Numbered from the stretch's first letter, positions 11,395 to 24,979 are shown. The stretch is 64,000 nt of DNA from Trichobilharzia regenti (GCA_944472135.2 CALYDD020000292.1:83604-147603); one strand, 5' to 3'. Program-made: numbers and translations. Notes: generated by a model from the sequence alone, not told the origin.

Positions 11395-12145
11395 ATCTAA
11401 GCATCCTATTCTAGAAGAGAAAGAAAATAACTACTTATGAAGTGCTCACAATAATGTCTCAACGATAAATCATGTATAAACAAATGTTTTTTTAAAGAAA
11501 AGTCCTCAAGTAGTCGTCTCAAGTAGTAAATGAGTTTTACTACTGTACTGAATGACACCTCGTATTGCTTAGATTTTATATTGAAAAAATAATTATGGTT
11601 CGACATAATATGCTCATAAATATGTATACCATCAGAAGCAATAAACTACCTATTGAAACAAGTAATTAGTGAGAAAGAATGATTCATCAAATTAAATCCA
11701 TCATTTACAAATCACGTACTACAAGGTAAGAATTCACAAGAGTTTGATTTTAATAAACAAACTGAACACTCAGATGACGATGTGTCATCTGTTTGTTAGC
11801 ATAGATAACAATCAAGAAAAACAAGGAAAGCGAGATTGACATGGATAGTTGCAGAGCATTCTCATCTTAAACAGTAAAAGTGCCTGTTAGCCTGTTAGAC
11901 TGAAGCAATTTAGACACTAAACTCTCTAAGCTGTTATTACTGTAATGAACCGTACACACACACACAGAGCTTCCACAGCACATCTCCAATTTGTTTTGTT
12001 CTCTACAGTCCCCACGAATGCCTCCCAAGCTTTCATCTACACGTCACACCATTTGATCCATGTCACCCTCGGACACATGGCCAACTCGTCGTTTGTGATT
12101 CGGCGATGCGACTCCAGTGCCATATCTTAAAACAGTCCCTTCACT
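11395..12145. other. Intron sequence with RTE trace
   Basis: 12000-12140 contains minus-strand RTE 3' sequence (catgtcaccctcggacacat), apparently interrupted by the family-1 SINE. The remainder is featureless. Confidence 0.5.
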
Positions 12146-12146
12146 G

Positions 12147-12341
12147 TACGTCAGTAGCACAGCCGTTATGACTCTCGGCGACCATGCACATGGTTCGGGT
12201 TCGATCCCCTGCCGACACACACCTGATATCAATAGTTGGCCTGCAAAATTTGGGCTACTGATATCACATGCTGAAAATTCCATACTTGTACCAAGAATAC
12301 GGTGTGGAGTCAAGCTATAATCAAAATAAATAAAAAAATAT
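12147..12341 (+). repeat. SINE family 1
   Basis: Same layout as the copy at 11191. The head begins tacgtcagtagcacag, so the first pairs of the acceptor-like stem are damaged; the B-box region ggttcgatccc is intact. Confidence 0.8.
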
Positions 12342-12429
12342 CCCATCCGTCTCTATTTCCTAGTGCATATATTTGATTAACAATAGATTCTTGAATGGTT
12401 GGTTTACAATGTTACTTGTGGTTAATTCC

Positions 12430-12845
12430 TTCTGGCCATTTGATCTGCAGTATGGAGTTAGCGAAGGTATATGATGGTAAAATTCTGCAGTCTGCGTTCC
12501 ATAATGCGCCAAGTTTTCTACGTATATGGAGGAACTGACTTAAGAGAGTGGTTGTTGAAAATCCGAATTTGTTCATCACGCTGACTAAGTGAAGAAGATT
12601 TTCAAACTGATTTCAGAATGATAAAGGCGTGCCTTGCTTTTCCGATTCTGGCTTTGGAATCCGTGCCTGTCGCTTGTAGTTGAAACGATGGTGTCTAGAA
12701 GAGGGGAGGAAGTGTCCTCCTTCAAATTTCTTCCATTGTTAGTTATTGGTGCTTTTTGTTGTTGGTTGATTTGGTGGTTATCTTCATCACATCTTTGCTG
12801 GCCGTCTCTTCCGCCCACTTGTTGATTTTTCCCTGTAAGCCTCTG
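12430..12845 (-). mobile_element. RTE-clade LINE fragment
   Basis: Minus-strand sequence around 12600-12800 encodes degraded copies of the blocks KAPITNNGRNLKEDTSSPLL and TIVSTTSDRHG, the TYLGSIVST region with a deletion. It lacks the 3' tail. Confidence 0.68.
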
Positions 12846-13169
12846 AGCTATGTAATTTTAAATATACTAATAATCAGCTAGGCCTCAAAAGATCAAAACG
12901 GCAGTACCGATGTTAAGATCCCTGCGATTCGGCTAGAAAGTACCATTACTTGAAATGAACAGTTTGTTACTAATCATATTAATCAGCAGAGCTATAACAC
13001 CGTGTTACTTATTCATCAAGACTATTTAGTTCGGCCACAAAGTTAAACTGCATACATTACAAACTTATTTTAATTGAATTTCAGATCTTTCCGTCAATTG
13101 ATTGGACCGAAATGCTCGGTCTCAGGTTGACATGTCGGCTTCTTGTGCAAATGCCCCGTTGTACAAGAG

Positions 13170-13353
13170 GTGGCTCTCGTGGTCCAAGTGGTTTAGTGGA
13201 TAACGCTTTGGCGTTGGAAACTATGGGCACCGGGTTCGAGCCTCGGTGGGAAAATCATCACTCACTGAGAAATGCAGGTACATCCAGATGACGAGTCCTA
13301 AATAGGACGAAATGTGCATCCTGGATTCAACGGCTAGTCACCATCCACCAATT
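13170..13353 (+). repeat. Family-4 (Sm-alpha-like) retroposon
   Basis: Head tggctctcgtggtccaagtg, A-box-like ggtttagtggataacgc, B box GGTTCGAGCC, then aatgcaggtacatccag and the hammerhead region, ending caccatccaccaattaaat. The ribozyme part (13282-13326) has ATCCAG/CTGGAT stem I, GTCC/GGAC stem II and GAAA, but A at 13288 replaces the essential C3. Confidence 0.8.
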
Positions 13354-13769
13354 AAATTTAACTTCTTCGCTTGTAGATATTGTGTCACCATATAATATAC
13401 TGGATCATTCATACAAACACGTATAAGACTCATTTGACAATTCGTAGTAGATCATAATGTAAGCACCATAAACCATCTCAACATAGACCGATGAGCTAGT
13501 AATAACTTCCTGTTCTTTATAGACATAACTAGTACACTTTCAAGAAGCCCGTCACTTTCCAAATGCTTTGAATACTTTACCCTATTACAAAAGCAGTCGA
13601 ATGAAGTGTGTAAAACTGTTAAACTTCTTACGAAACAAACATAACATAGAATCAATTCTTAGATAATCCTTATAAGACTAATGAACATCATTGATTGTGT
13701 GAAGAACATACAATTAATCTTATTTAGTAAGCAATATACACCGTGCAGTTGTGACTCTTGAACCTACCA

Positions 13770-14705
13770 CCACCTGTAACTCTCTCAGACATACCAGTAC
13801 CACCAAAGCATGAACAGAACTACCGCCAGTGGACACCAATCCTCCAGCAAAAGCAAAAGTCTTGAATGCAGTCAAGCTAATGAAAGCCAAAAAGACAGCA
13901 GGATCGGATGGAATCCCACCAGAGACACTGAAAACTGATTCAGAGACTTCAGTCGATGTGATCACGCCACTATTGCAAAAGGTTTGGAAAGAACGAAAGG
14001 TACCTACTGAGTGGAAGAAAGACTGAGGTGTCAAAATACAAAAAAGGGTGACTTGGGCCTTCGTAACAGCTGGAACGGAGTCATGTTCCTGTCCACACCA
14101 ATAAAAATATTAATTTGCTTCATCCTGAAGCGAATAAAAGACGCACTGGATGCAGAACTCTGCTCAGAACAAGTTACATTAAGGAACAGCAAATCACGTT
14201 TGGATCAAACAGCGAATCTACGCATTATTATCGAGAACATTATAGAATGACAGCCGAACCTCTACCTCAACTTGATCTACTTTGAAAATGCCTTCAATAT
14301 ATAGTTCAGAAACTTGGTGTGTCAAAAAAAGCATTTCCAACAGGCTAATGAAGACTTTAATCAACAGCTGCCTTCGCTAGCACCATAATGAAGATAAAAT
14401 GTCTGGCCGAAAAGAATTGACAACAAGAAACTCCGGGAATGAAGCAATCAAGATCCTACTGCTCAAGAAATATAGTGCAGGAAATGGAGATGCGTTGGAT
14501 ACAGGCTGAGGGAGCGGTCAGGTGATATCACATGCTAGACTTTAGAGTGGAAGCCAAGTGGGAAACGAGGGGGTGAGGCACCTGAAAATGAACTGGAGGA
14601 GATGGAAGTTTGTGAACAATCATGGAGCCAGACCTGGAGAGGACTGCAGAGAAGGAGGATGAAATGGAAATGCGCTGTTAAAGCTCTGAGAGAATACTAA
14701 TAGTT
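13770..14705 (+). mobile_element. RTE-clade LINE, internally deleted
   Basis: The 5' part encodes RT1 of an RTE element: MKAKKTAGSDGIPPETLK, then NTKKGDLGLRNSWNGVM, ILKRIKDALDAEL and TANLRIIIENIIE. Around 14300 the frame leaves the RT before its catalytic box and joins directly to the 3' part of the element (caacagctgccttcgct, about 14363), which runs to the degenerate 3' end near 14705. A TGA at 14024 splits the two RT pieces. The catalytic FADD region is therefore lost. Confidence 0.8.
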
Positions 14706-14709
14706 CCGA

Positions 14710-16060
14710 CAATATTTATGACAATTCAAAGGAAATACAACCCAGATGAAATCTGTGTAATATTCGATGAAATACGACTAGGGTGAAAAAAAACTGAGTC
14801 TTCGACCGTTGTTTTGACTCAGATTGGAAGGTGTTCATCAGCTGACGAACGTATTTAGGAGGTATAGAATTATTGGTTGGATATAGTCAGTGATATGGGT
14901 TGAGAAAAAAGATGTCCCAATCGCGAAAGTGTATTCTCTTGTTTTCACCTAACAGATTCTCACAGAATCATCAATGATCTACATCTAATTATTTTACCTC
15001 TTGTGGATATCTTCTTTCATTGCAATTGTTTGTTTGCTTTTTTAAAAAATTCGCTATGTACGTATCATAGAAGGATACAAAGTAACACTCGATGAGCGCT
15101 GATAGACTTTTGTGCAAACCTTCACACACAATATAAAGTCTATCAATTAGTTAATCAATTCAAAGAAGTTGACTTTATCGAAATGCCAATCTCATGAAAC
15201 ACACACACACACACCATCGGTACTCTTAGCAGCATAATCTACGACTAAGCGGTTAAAAAAATTTCATTATAAACAAAGTTGTATACACACTTGATCACAC
15301 ATTGTGTTATATATATTCAACTACAAATTCATCCTTAATTAAAAAGCACACACACACTTTACTGATGAAATCATCACTTCGATTAAAAAGCAGAGAGAAA
15401 GAAAGAAAGAAAGAGAGGGAGCGAGGGAAGGAGGGTAAGCTGGAACTCACCTACTCCCCCCCCACTCATGCTATATCCCCACACCAAATGTAAAAAAATC
15501 AAATATACGTATGTTACTGAAAATGAAATTATTTGCAACCAGCAAATTAATTTTCATATTGCATCATCATACCAACTGGAAAACAGACGATGAGAGTGTA
15601 AATACCCCCCACACCCACCCACACACACACACAAACATTCATGCATACATGTTTGTCTGAGTTGGTTAGTTCCTCTTCAGAGAAAAAGAAAAGAAATAAC
15701 AATTTTGGTTAAACAAACAATACAGAAAAACTTTTTAAATCTTAATTCCTTTTCTTTTCTTTCTCGTTTTCCATCCACTCATTCGCTCACTCACTCACTC
15801 ACATACACACACGCACACAAACAAACTCTCGTCGTAGCAACAACAATACATACAATACAATTTACAGTATTATAAAATACAACAAAGTGATTATATAAAA
15901 AGTATTGCACCAGATGTCTTGTCGGTATAAACTATTCTTCAAGATTGGTGTATTACCTGTCTATCCGTTCATTTATTTATTATGTAATCAAGTAAGATGG
16001 ATTGATTCAAAACAGGTGAAGTTTAACAGTTACATATAAAGGCAGATTACGATAACAGGA
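14710..16060. other. Intron sequence rich in simple repeats
   Basis: Short CA, GAAA and CACC tracts (15196, 15406, 15600, 15795) but no gene-like segment. Confidence 0.5.
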
Positions 16061-16062
16061 AA

Positions 16063-16063
<1 letters not shown>

Positions 16064-16109
<46 letters not shown>

Positions 16110-16112
16110 ACT
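16064..16112. repeat. TA microsatellite
   Basis: Nearly pure TA with one interruption. Confidence 0.95.
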
Positions 16113-16234
16113 ATAGTGAGCTATTTAAAGATTTCATCTCACCATCGACTAACAACCCAGTCTCCTACTTTAATTTAGTATGATTAGGATTTTCAAATGT
16201 TACATAGATGGGATTTGATTGGTGACAAGTTTGA

Positions 16235-16450
16235 TAATGAGCCGACATAAGTTACAGAGCCAATGAAAGATCAAGAAATACTATTTAGCTGTTCCATCCT
16301 ACTAGTTCGCGACTCTTCAGTAGTACGCATACACCGATAGGATAGGACCTCCTAGTTACAAGGTGAGCCACTGGGACTCAATCCAGTGGGCCGTGAATTC
16401 CAGCTTCTTCCAATTCGCGACGTGTAGAGAAATCACCAGCCAATGACATC
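16235..16450 (-). repeat. Family-3 retroposon
   Basis: Minus-strand copy with CTGAAGA kept but stem II and GAAA altered. Head-to-head with 16605-16765; the spacer holds a TA repeat. Confidence 0.7.
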
Positions 16451-16604
16451 GACGAAAAACTGAAGCTCAATAGCAACTGGTTCTAAACAGGAAGTTACCT
16501 AGAGTTCTAGTGGGAAATTGTGAACAGTGTGGTCCATCAAAGCCAGGCAGGAGGACAGTTAATCGTCAGTGACATAGGCTGGCAGTTGTGTCATATATAT
16601 ATAT

Positions 16605-16765
16605 ATATATGGTCTACGAGCCCACCTTGTAACAGAAAGGTCCTGCGTTGGAATCTTGGCGGTGGGTGGGTGCCGGTGAAGAGACCTAAACTAGGGTGAA
16701 ACAGATGCTAAATACTCCTCGGTTTTTCAACAGTACTTAAACGGATGTCAACGCTTGATCAGGCA
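16605..16765 (+). repeat. Family-3 retroposon
   Basis: It starts in the head region (tctacgagcccaccttgtaa); the ribozyme is altered (tgaagagacctaaactaggg). Confidence 0.68.
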
Positions 16766-16904
16766 TTATTGGGGTTGACAGGAGAAGACATAACGGCAGC
16801 TGACATGATAATATTAAACAGTAGCCTACCACTGATTCACATGAAAGACGGGTATTATCCGTGAAGATTGCAGTGAAGTGATGAGCTGATCAACAGTTAG
16901 GTCT

Positions 16905-17045
16905 CACAGCTCAGCTGATAGTGCAGATGAATCTGGAGTGATCAGCAGTCCGTTGGTTCGAATTCACCTTCAATCATCGTCAAGCATTTACATCAGTGAC
17001 AATCTGCCAACCTAAGACTATCTCATTATACTCAGCACAAATAAA
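16905..17045 (+). repeat. Family-6 tRNA-like repeat
   Basis: acagctcagctgatagtgca (A-box region), gttggttcgaattcacc (B-box region) and the end caatctgccaacctaagact. Confidence 0.6.
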
Positions 17046-17094
17046 ATTAATCTTTTCAATAATGTGTTATTTAAATACATAAAAAGACAACTAT

Positions 17095-17160
17095 GCCAGG
17101 CGATTGGAAGAAATCGCACCTAGGTTTCGTGCTTATCAGAACTCGTCGGTTAAAACATCT
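17095..17160 (-). repeat. Family-5 ribozyme fragment
   Basis: The minus strand reads ccgacgagttctgataagca then cgaaacctaggtgc: U4 and the cleavage site are mutated. Confidence 0.55.
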
Positions 17161-17429
17161 TTACAATGAAAAAGAAATGAATGTCTCCCATGACACCTAA
17201 ATCAGTAGTGAGATATGTTAACATTCACTGAGCTGTTCAGACTCACGAGTGACCTCCTATAGGATTGCAATGGATACATTGACTGGCCACTAAGGAATCA
17301 CCCATCAATCACAAATCAACCTTCTATTGAAGAGACTAGTCGTCTTTCACCATTGGTTTCTTCTTTGTATCTGTCGTGTTAGGTGATATTATACGGTGAG
17401 GAATGTTGATATTGAGAGCGACGTTACAT

Positions 17430-17690
17430 GAGTAAGGGAATGTCAATCCACCAGCTGTTAAATTGCATTTACTGAGATAGCTAGGATATGTGTTACGCAT
17501 GCTGAGCCATCACCTACCACATCATGAAATGATAACTGACACACAACTGGATTGGAAAAGTTAAAAGTGACCAAAAAAATATAGCATCACTCCATGGAGT
17601 CTTTGACAGTTGGTTTGAGCGATGTTGGGAGGTTACAAGCCCGCTGGCTGGTCTCGTCAAGACTCTAAAAACCAACGGCTAATAAATATC
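17430..17690 (+). repeat. Unclassified dispersed repeat, copy 1
   Basis: Shares an ordered series of blocks with 35575-35850, for example gcatttactgagatagctag, and actccatggagtctttgaca followed by gttggtttgag. No coding or tRNA-like part was recognised. Confidence 0.55.
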
Positions 17691-17794
17691 TATTGATTCA
17701 AATATTTCGTTTGTAGCGAATTCATTAGCTTAAAAGTAGACTTCTTAACTGACTGACAGATTAAATGGGCCAACAGTATAAGATTTCGAAAAGT

Positions 17795-17965
17795 TGGTTT
17801 GTAGGGATTCGATTGATTTGCTACAGGATTTTATCATGAGCTGACATCGGTTAGGGAACCACTGGAAAACCTGGGAGTACTGGACTGCTGTATCGTCCTA
17901 GTTTGGGACTCCTCAGCAATACACACCCACCGACAATGTTCATACCCGAGACACTCTAGTTACAA
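17795..17965 (-). repeat. Family-3 retroposon, tail and ribozyme part
   Basis: The minus strand keeps stem I, CTGAGGA, GTCC/GGAC and GTC, but GAA reads GAT, a change expected to abolish cleavage. Confidence 0.7.
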
Positions 17966-18775
17966 GGCGATTTGCTACTTTGCGATTCGAATAGATGGGA
18001 ATAAATGTTTCTAAATTCTAGTTCATTCATATTTTCTGAAAGTTTGAATAGTATACACATCTGTCTTATATAGTCAGCAAACAAAAATGTGTTCACAGTT
18101 CTAGCTCTTGAGCAATACCTACTTACCGGCGGTGGCATTGTACTGAGAATCAGTGGATTCTGACTGATTGATTGACATAACTCAGACTGATGCTCCTGAA
18201 ATTGTTCCCATCTATGATTATAGGTTCTTATTGCTGAACAGAATCGAAGCAGAATAATAATTTCTCAGCTCACATCAGATCATATCATGACGACACCTCC
18301 TTAAACAGTATTTACAAAGTGTGGTTTAATCATTTTTCTCAAAACAAATCACTGTGAACTTAATTTCACTTGAAATAACTCTGAAAAATTTTTAATCAGA
18401 TTTTGTAGATTAATCTCCTCTCTGTTTGCCTGTTTGATAATATAAATTATCGTGAGTCAAAAGGGTGAAATGAATAATGAACTTTCGCACACGTAAATAT
18501 CTTCAGTTTCAGCGAGAACCACTAGGGTACTAGGAAAAAAATAAAGCATTTCTTATACAACAGACCATATACACAAACATAGAATCATAAAAAAAGTAAT
18601 TTTGTATGTTTGACTTTCAGACCAACTACCTAGATATCAGTATTAAGCAGCACTCACTGCTACAAACTAGCAAGAAATTTGAAGCTGTTCAAATAAATAC
18701 CTCGCAAAAAGAGTTTTTCAATTTGTAATTCAATGTCATATATCTTAAAAAGTACAATTATGTCATCACGTGAAC

Positions 18776-18999
18776 ACAACGGTGGCACAGAGGTAGAATG
18801 CTCGCCTTACGTGGTCCAGGATTCGGTCGCTAGTCGACAGACTCCAAATCCTCGCTAGGCCGGTAATAAGACTCATATGGAGGAAGCTTGACCGTGAGAC
18901 TAGCAACCTCCCTCCGTAAAATGAAAAGCACTGCTACCAAAACTTCAAAGCTCTAGCTTGAAGCCCTATGTTCCACTGGGAATGTAAAGGAATAAGATA
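18776..18999 (+). repeat. SINE family 2
   Basis: The head has lost its first bases; the tail cttgaagccctatgttccac (18958-18977) is intact. Confidence 0.78.
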
Positions 19000-19329
19000 A
19001 AAATACCACAACAATAAGCGTCGTTGCTACAATGAACTATAAACCAATTAGAAGAAGTTAAAGAAGTGTTTCAAGCGAAAGATCAACTCAAGAACCCTGA
19101 AAGACCAATCACAATGAACTTAGGCTAATTCAAAATGTTCCAAGAATAACTTATAGTTTCTCGTATGAGTGACAGTATTCACCCAAAAATGTGACTATAT
19201 TTCAGTTCCAGCATCTATGGTTGGTAGATATCATTTAAGGAGTTGAGTTGGGGTTAGGATTTAATTCCAGAGATGTTTTACGGGTTAAATCTATTTCATC
19301 AATCTAAAAAATAATCCGTTCTTTCATAT

Positions 19330-19505
19330 CTTTGCGTTCCGAGTGGAACAGGCGTCTGTAAGCTCACAAGTTTCAGTAGTGACGGTGTTGTTTTTACAGG
19401 GAGAAGTCTCAAGCCTAACGTATAACCTTCCTTCTTTCCTGATCCTACTAACGGATAGGCGAAGGGTTTAGGAGTACGTCGGTCAGGAATAAAACCCGGT
19501 CGAAC
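19330..19505 (-). repeat. SINE family 2
   Basis: Minus-strand copy with tail gttccgagtggaacaggc; the head is cut short near 19505. Confidence 0.7.
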
Positions 19506-19560
19506 AGCCCCCTACCTATATAATATTCACTATTGATTATCAAACTCGATTTGAGATTTT

Positions 19561-19737
19561 TATATTTTTGATTACAACTTGATTGCACATCGTATTTTTT
19601 GCCACAGGTATGGAATTTTCAGCATGTGATATCGGTAGCCCAAATTTTGCAGGCCGACCATAGATATCGGGTGTGAGTCGGCAAGGTATCGCACCCCGGA
19701 CCATGTGCATGGTCCTAGCCACTGTGCCACCGACGCA
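19561..19737 (-). repeat. SINE family 1
   Basis: A minus-strand copy with head end ccaccgacgca and tail gattacaacttgattgcaca. A short deletion removes part of the anticodon-arm region (catggtcctagcc). A family-2 SINE lies just left in the same orientation. Confidence 0.8.
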
Positions 19738-19799
19738 AACTGCATATTTCATTACACAATCAAACTTCCATTGATCGACTGATTGCAGAATCAACTATT

Positions 19800-22130
19800 C
19801 TTTAACCTCTCATGAAACGAATAAATCAGTCAGGTTTTTTGTAATGTCTCCGTCAAAACTTGAAAATAAGAGCCAAGCAACTTTACAGGTATCCTAAGAG
19901 TTATACACTAAATCTATTTTGATTTGGTTATGTTCTCTGAGCTGGTCGATGTAGTTGTGAAACTTTCGTAGTCCTTCTAGGCAACATTTTCAGCTCAAAC
20001 TTGTTCGAATTCTCCATGAATGAAATACTTGTATCTCCTGACAACCATGGTCGTGATGATTGGTTTTCCTATGACAAGAAGGTTCAAATTCCAAGTCAAT
20101 AGAAAATGATGAATAGAGATGTAAATTAACAATCAATCACAACACTAGTTGTCAGAAGATACAATTATATCATTCATCGAGAATTCCAATAAGTTCATTC
20201 CATACTAAAACCTGCGCTGAAGATGGTGTCTAGATGGACAAGGGAAGGTTTGCAATTAAATCAACCAGCTCAAAGAAAATAAAACCAAGTTAGAAATCAT
20301 CCACTTGAGCTACAAATCTTCTTTATTACTAAGTCTAAATCAAAAAGAATAAAACGAAGATTTTATTTTGGTGCGTACGTTTTATGCAACGTTAGATTAA
20401 AACCACTTTAAACTCTCCCCATCACTCTCTCTATGTCTTTTTCTCCATCTATCTATCTGTCGTTTGTCCCCTCTAGCTCACAACCTCTCCGTTATATCAC
20501 AGTCAACAAAAGTCACTTTTTTCAATGATTAATATTCTGCGACTCTATAAATTTACATTCTATCTGGATTTTGTCAATTTTATTGCTTTTGAAATACTGT
20601 CAACTCGTATGTATTGATCCTGACATTTTTTGCAACAGTAGAATTTGTGTCTAAGTGTAACAATATTTTAAATCGGCTAACCAGCCAGCCAGTAAACCAG
20701 ACAAAATTATTCAGGAGAAGAAAAAACGGACAGATATGATAAAGGGGCATGTCAAATAGTGCTATTTATTTGTCTGTCTGTCTGTCTATCTATTATCTAC
20801 CTGCTTTGTGTCTGCATGTGTAATGTACAGACGACTGTATAAAAAACAAATATAATATACAACGAAGTCTATTGGACCAATTAAATGAGACAACAATTGC
20901 CGGTTAGTTTAAATTACGCTCAAATTAACCAATCAAGTTCGTAGGGCGAGTAGTAGGCGGAAGAGGGTAATTCAACTAACTATGACCGTCTATTTCATCA
21001 AATCGTTACATAAAAAATGTTAAGTGGGCTCATAAATAACATACCTTAATAACGACGCTTATCTGTGTAGTGCTACCGTATTCACGTTATGACATAAAGT
21101 AATATATATTTGACATTAAATTATACGTTTATAGAATTTTTATGAGATATTTTTTATTTGAACGGCTTCAGAGTTCTTGGTAGTGTCTGTGATGACAGTA
21201 AGTGTTGCTTGATAATAATATGTGGGTGTCTGACTTCAAATTTATACACAAAAAACAGTGAAGTTACACTATAGGGTCCAATGGGTGCAAACGCTCCAGT
21301 GACCTTGAATGCATGCTAGTTGTTGCCCAACGGCACCTATCATTATTGACAGCGCAAATATGAACGCTATTCACCCAACTAAGGAGAAAATTTCACCCAT
21401 ATCATGTTTTTAAGTACTGTTTGGACAACGTGTTAATAGCTCATTAGGTTTAGGATTATTGTTTATCCACACTGACCTAGTAAGTAATTGTGTATCCTCT
21501 TACATGAAACCACAATAGTTCAACCAAGGGCTTTTGGGAAAGACTGCAAAATAGGATAAGGGTGATAAACAGGTCACAAAAAAAGCTCACTTGAAGTCAC
21601 GTTGGTGAATACATGTACAGAAACTGATTTATCTTAAAAATTGATAATCCTCATCATAACTGGAACGTATTTTTAAGTCATTTCAGAGATATATACACCC
21701 TGTTTAATGTGTGAGAATTCATACAGACGGACTCAAAAAAAAACTGTACATAATCATATCAGTGTCTGAAAGATGAAAAGAGGGGGAATAAAAGAAAAAA
21801 GGTTAAATGAAAGTGAGTGAGTAATGTGGTGACCAGTATGATGTCATTTATTTATTCTAAAATCGTCCTAACGAACCAAACACTCACAGACAGAGAAACA
21901 ACAGATACATGTTATGGTGAGCTGTGACACCAAACAGCAATCATCACAGATAATGCTCAAATGTCATGTGAATAATAATAATAACTGGTCATCAGTAGGA
22001 TACCTTCTCGTCTCCATCAATATATCCTACAGATGACCAGCTGTCGCTTTTAAAAGTTGCATAAGTTGGCCTTCTCTCCCTCTCCCTACCCTGGCAGTGA
22101 TATCAGTTGTAGTGGCAAAACATAGTGGTG
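19800..22130. other. Longest stretch without a recognised element
   Basis: About 2.3 kb of AT-rich intron with a short GTCT repeat near 20771 and no motif-bearing open frame. A faint plus-strand tRNA-like or LINE trace cannot be excluded. Confidence 0.45.
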
Positions 22131-22137
22131 TTCAAAT

Positions 22138-22410
22138 TTGAGCATGAATTGATATCATTTAGAGAACCACCAAAAACCTGCTGGGAATACTGGACACCTG
22201 TTTCATCACATGCAGTACGTACCCACTATCAAGGTTTGAACCCAGGACCTCTCGATGAGTTTGCAGATGATTCAGCCAATACGACCCAACTCAATGACCC
22301 ATGAATTCTAACCTCTACCGATTCGTGATTTTAAAGAGAAAACCAGTCAGTGTTAGCGGCGAGTATTTATTCTCACTCCCCATCGAGTGGACTCCACTGG
22401 TCACGAATTC
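22138..22410 (-). repeat. Family-3 retroposon
   Basis: Old minus-strand copy with its leader toward the pair centre (gcggcgagtatttattctca). Head-to-head with 22465-22690. Confidence 0.65.
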
Positions 22411-22464
22411 CCACTAGGACTCGATGTTACTTCATCTTGCAGCGACATTGGCAGATGATCACGA

Positions 22465-22690
22465 TAAAACCACGAATTGGTAGAATTTGGAATTTATGGG
22501 CCATTGACTCAGGCCCCAGTTCCTGAAAGGTCCACGAATTTGAATTGCGAACCGAAGGTCCTGAGTTCAAACTTCGGTGGGTGGGCACTGCCGATGAGTT
22601 CCAAACACAGCCGAAACAAGAACCCAGTACTCCCTGCAAGTTTTCAATGGCTCTCTAATTGTCATTATTCCGTGACCAAACTTGAAACAA
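22465..22690 (+). repeat. Family-3 retroposon
   Basis: Partner of 22138-22410; the B-box region gttcaaacttcggtgggtg is still readable. Confidence 0.65.
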
Positions 22691-22694
22691 ATTA

Positions 22695-24075
22695 AGACCA
22701 TATCAACTAATTCTTGATAAAAATAGTGGTATACGGTGGTGAAATCACCTACTCAACAAAACAATTATCAGTGGTGGTTAATTGCATCAAAAACCTTTGT
22801 TGAAAATCCAGTTCTCAGAAGCTACTCATATATCTGCTTCTTTTATCGTCATTTTATTCTTCCTATACTGTTTCATAATGATTTCGCTCTTTCTCTTTCC
22901 TTATTAATCTGTCGCTCTCTTATTTTGGGATTCTTGCACAGAACACTGCCGATATACTACTTAAAAAGCCTTGTCAGTAGCACGCGCCATAATATCACGA
23001 TTTATAACTTGCTTCATACGTTCATACGTTAGTCACAGCCAAATATCTATCTGATGAATACACGTGACAGTGATACCTTCGCTCAGTCTAAATAATTGAT
23101 TTACGCTATTTTATATGGCATAAAACCGAATACGTATAGTCGCACGCAAATCAACGATAAATTCCGCTCCCATCACAACGAAAAAAGTTTTTCCCCCTAA
23201 ATTTGTTTAAGAAGCGGAAAAACTGATGTGAATTTTATTTTAAAAAATCACTGGAATCAATAATGAATTGACTAGCTAAGTTTTATTTTATTTGTGAAAT
23301 ACACAGTTCCAGGTGAGAAATAATCATCAGAGTTTCCTTGGAAATCGAAAATATTCAGGTCACAATATATATATATATATATTTTCCCCAGTTGGCTAGC
23401 CTGAATTCAGATGGTTTGAACGAATTCGCATCTCTGAGATTGTGGTATGCGCTACTTACAAAATTTATCAGTAGTATGTGAAGGGACGTCCATCGACTTC
23501 AAAATATCAGACCGTGGAGAGATAGATTTGACTTCAAAAACAACAAATGAACCAGTATTGCGATAAAATATGGGAGATACGAAAAGAAGACATAGAAATA
23601 CAATACGAGGGAGGCAGAAGTAGCACAGCGCAGAAGATCTGAGCAAATGACAACTTTAATATGTGGCATACATAATTTCCCTATACGTGTATATAAGACT
23701 GCAAATAAACATTCTGTTACCGAGTCTCTTCGTTATTCCGTTATAAGATTAGTTAAATCGGATACACTGCTGATGTGCTCAGACCCAAAGGAGTAACACA
23801 GCCGTCTGGTGGTTTTAGATCGCATCTGTCTGATTAGCAAGTATTACTATTTGATTGTTTCAGTAGTTTCAAACTACTCATATCAAACAATCAGTAGTAT
23901 ACACTATCGAGTAAGTACAGTTGATATTTTAAGTTCAAATCCTAAGTTGTTGTCGAATTACTGTGCTGTTCACCTGCACGAATTTAACTATTTTTAACAA
24001 TATATATGAACACATGATACACAACGGAGTCTGAAATTCAGGTGCAACACCAACTGAAGTGAAACTGTAAATTGT
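22695..24075. other. Intron sequence, one hydrophobic open frame
   Basis: A plus-strand 98-codon frame at 22736-23032 looks compositional. A TA tract lies at 23365-23384. Confidence 0.4.
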
Positions 24076-24079
24076 TTTT

Positions 24080-24313
24080 GTGTTCCTTTAGGCTTCGAGT
24101 GGAACATAAGGGTTTAACCTAGAGCTTTGAAGTCTCATTAGCAGCGATTTTATTTCTGCAGGGTGGGGTTGCCAGTCTCACACCCAGCTTTTTCTCTTTA
24201 CTTGCCTAACTACCAGTTTAGAGAGGTTTAGGAGTGTGTTGGCCTGGTACCAAACCCTGGGACCACGTGAGACGTGGTTGGCGAGAGTTCCACCGCTGAA
24301 CCACTGACCCACT
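24080..24313 (-). repeat. SINE family 2
   Basis: Full-length minus-strand copy with tail cgagtggaacataagggttt and head ccaccgctgaaccactgacc. Confidence 0.76.
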
Positions 24314-24979
24314 CGATAATAACTATTAGATCAATTAAATAGGTGGAACTAGTAGATCACGGTGATTGAACCATGGGATTTAGTGAGATGTAGCTTGGTT
24401 GAACCCTTTAAGTCAAATCTTTTTTAAAAACCTTGATCACTGCAGTGCATTCACACACACACACACATAACAGGGTGAGATTGGGTCAGAGTATTAAAAA
24501 GTAATCTAATTAGGTGGAGAAAGGGATAGAGAGAAGTTAATCACCGAATCTTTGTTCATTGAATCAAAGCTAAACACGTGCGATAAAAATGCCATGATAC
24601 TTATCCTGGATAAATGGACACTTGTGACGAAACCTGCAGGAGGAAGTGAGGTCAATATAAAGCAAGTTGCGAAATCGCATCAAATGAACATGAGCAGCAT
24701 TAAATTATGCTTCAAACGTCATCCACTTATTAATACGGTACCAATTTGTGTTAGTTATATCAAATAAACTGGTCTACCATTGCACTGCCCAAATTCTACT
24801 GCTTACATCATGATGAACGCCTCATTGAAGAGTGCAGAGCGCGGATTACTAATTCGCTGGGTTTCTTGCTGTCTTGGTCGAGATTTTCACTGCATCTTCA
24901 GTCATTGCCTATTGCATAGAAAAATAATTTCTTTATATTTGACAGTTTCCATGGTCTAATGGCAGTTGCGTGAGTCGGT

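Noticed and set aside
15400..15430. CRISPR-like or tandem array
   Set aside because: Only a short GAAA/GAGG simple repeat; no spaced direct repeats anywhere in the window.
22736..23032. Plus-strand 98-codon hydrophobic open frame
   Set aside because: Looks compositional (T-rich DNA giving Leu, Phe, Ile); no signal or family recognised.
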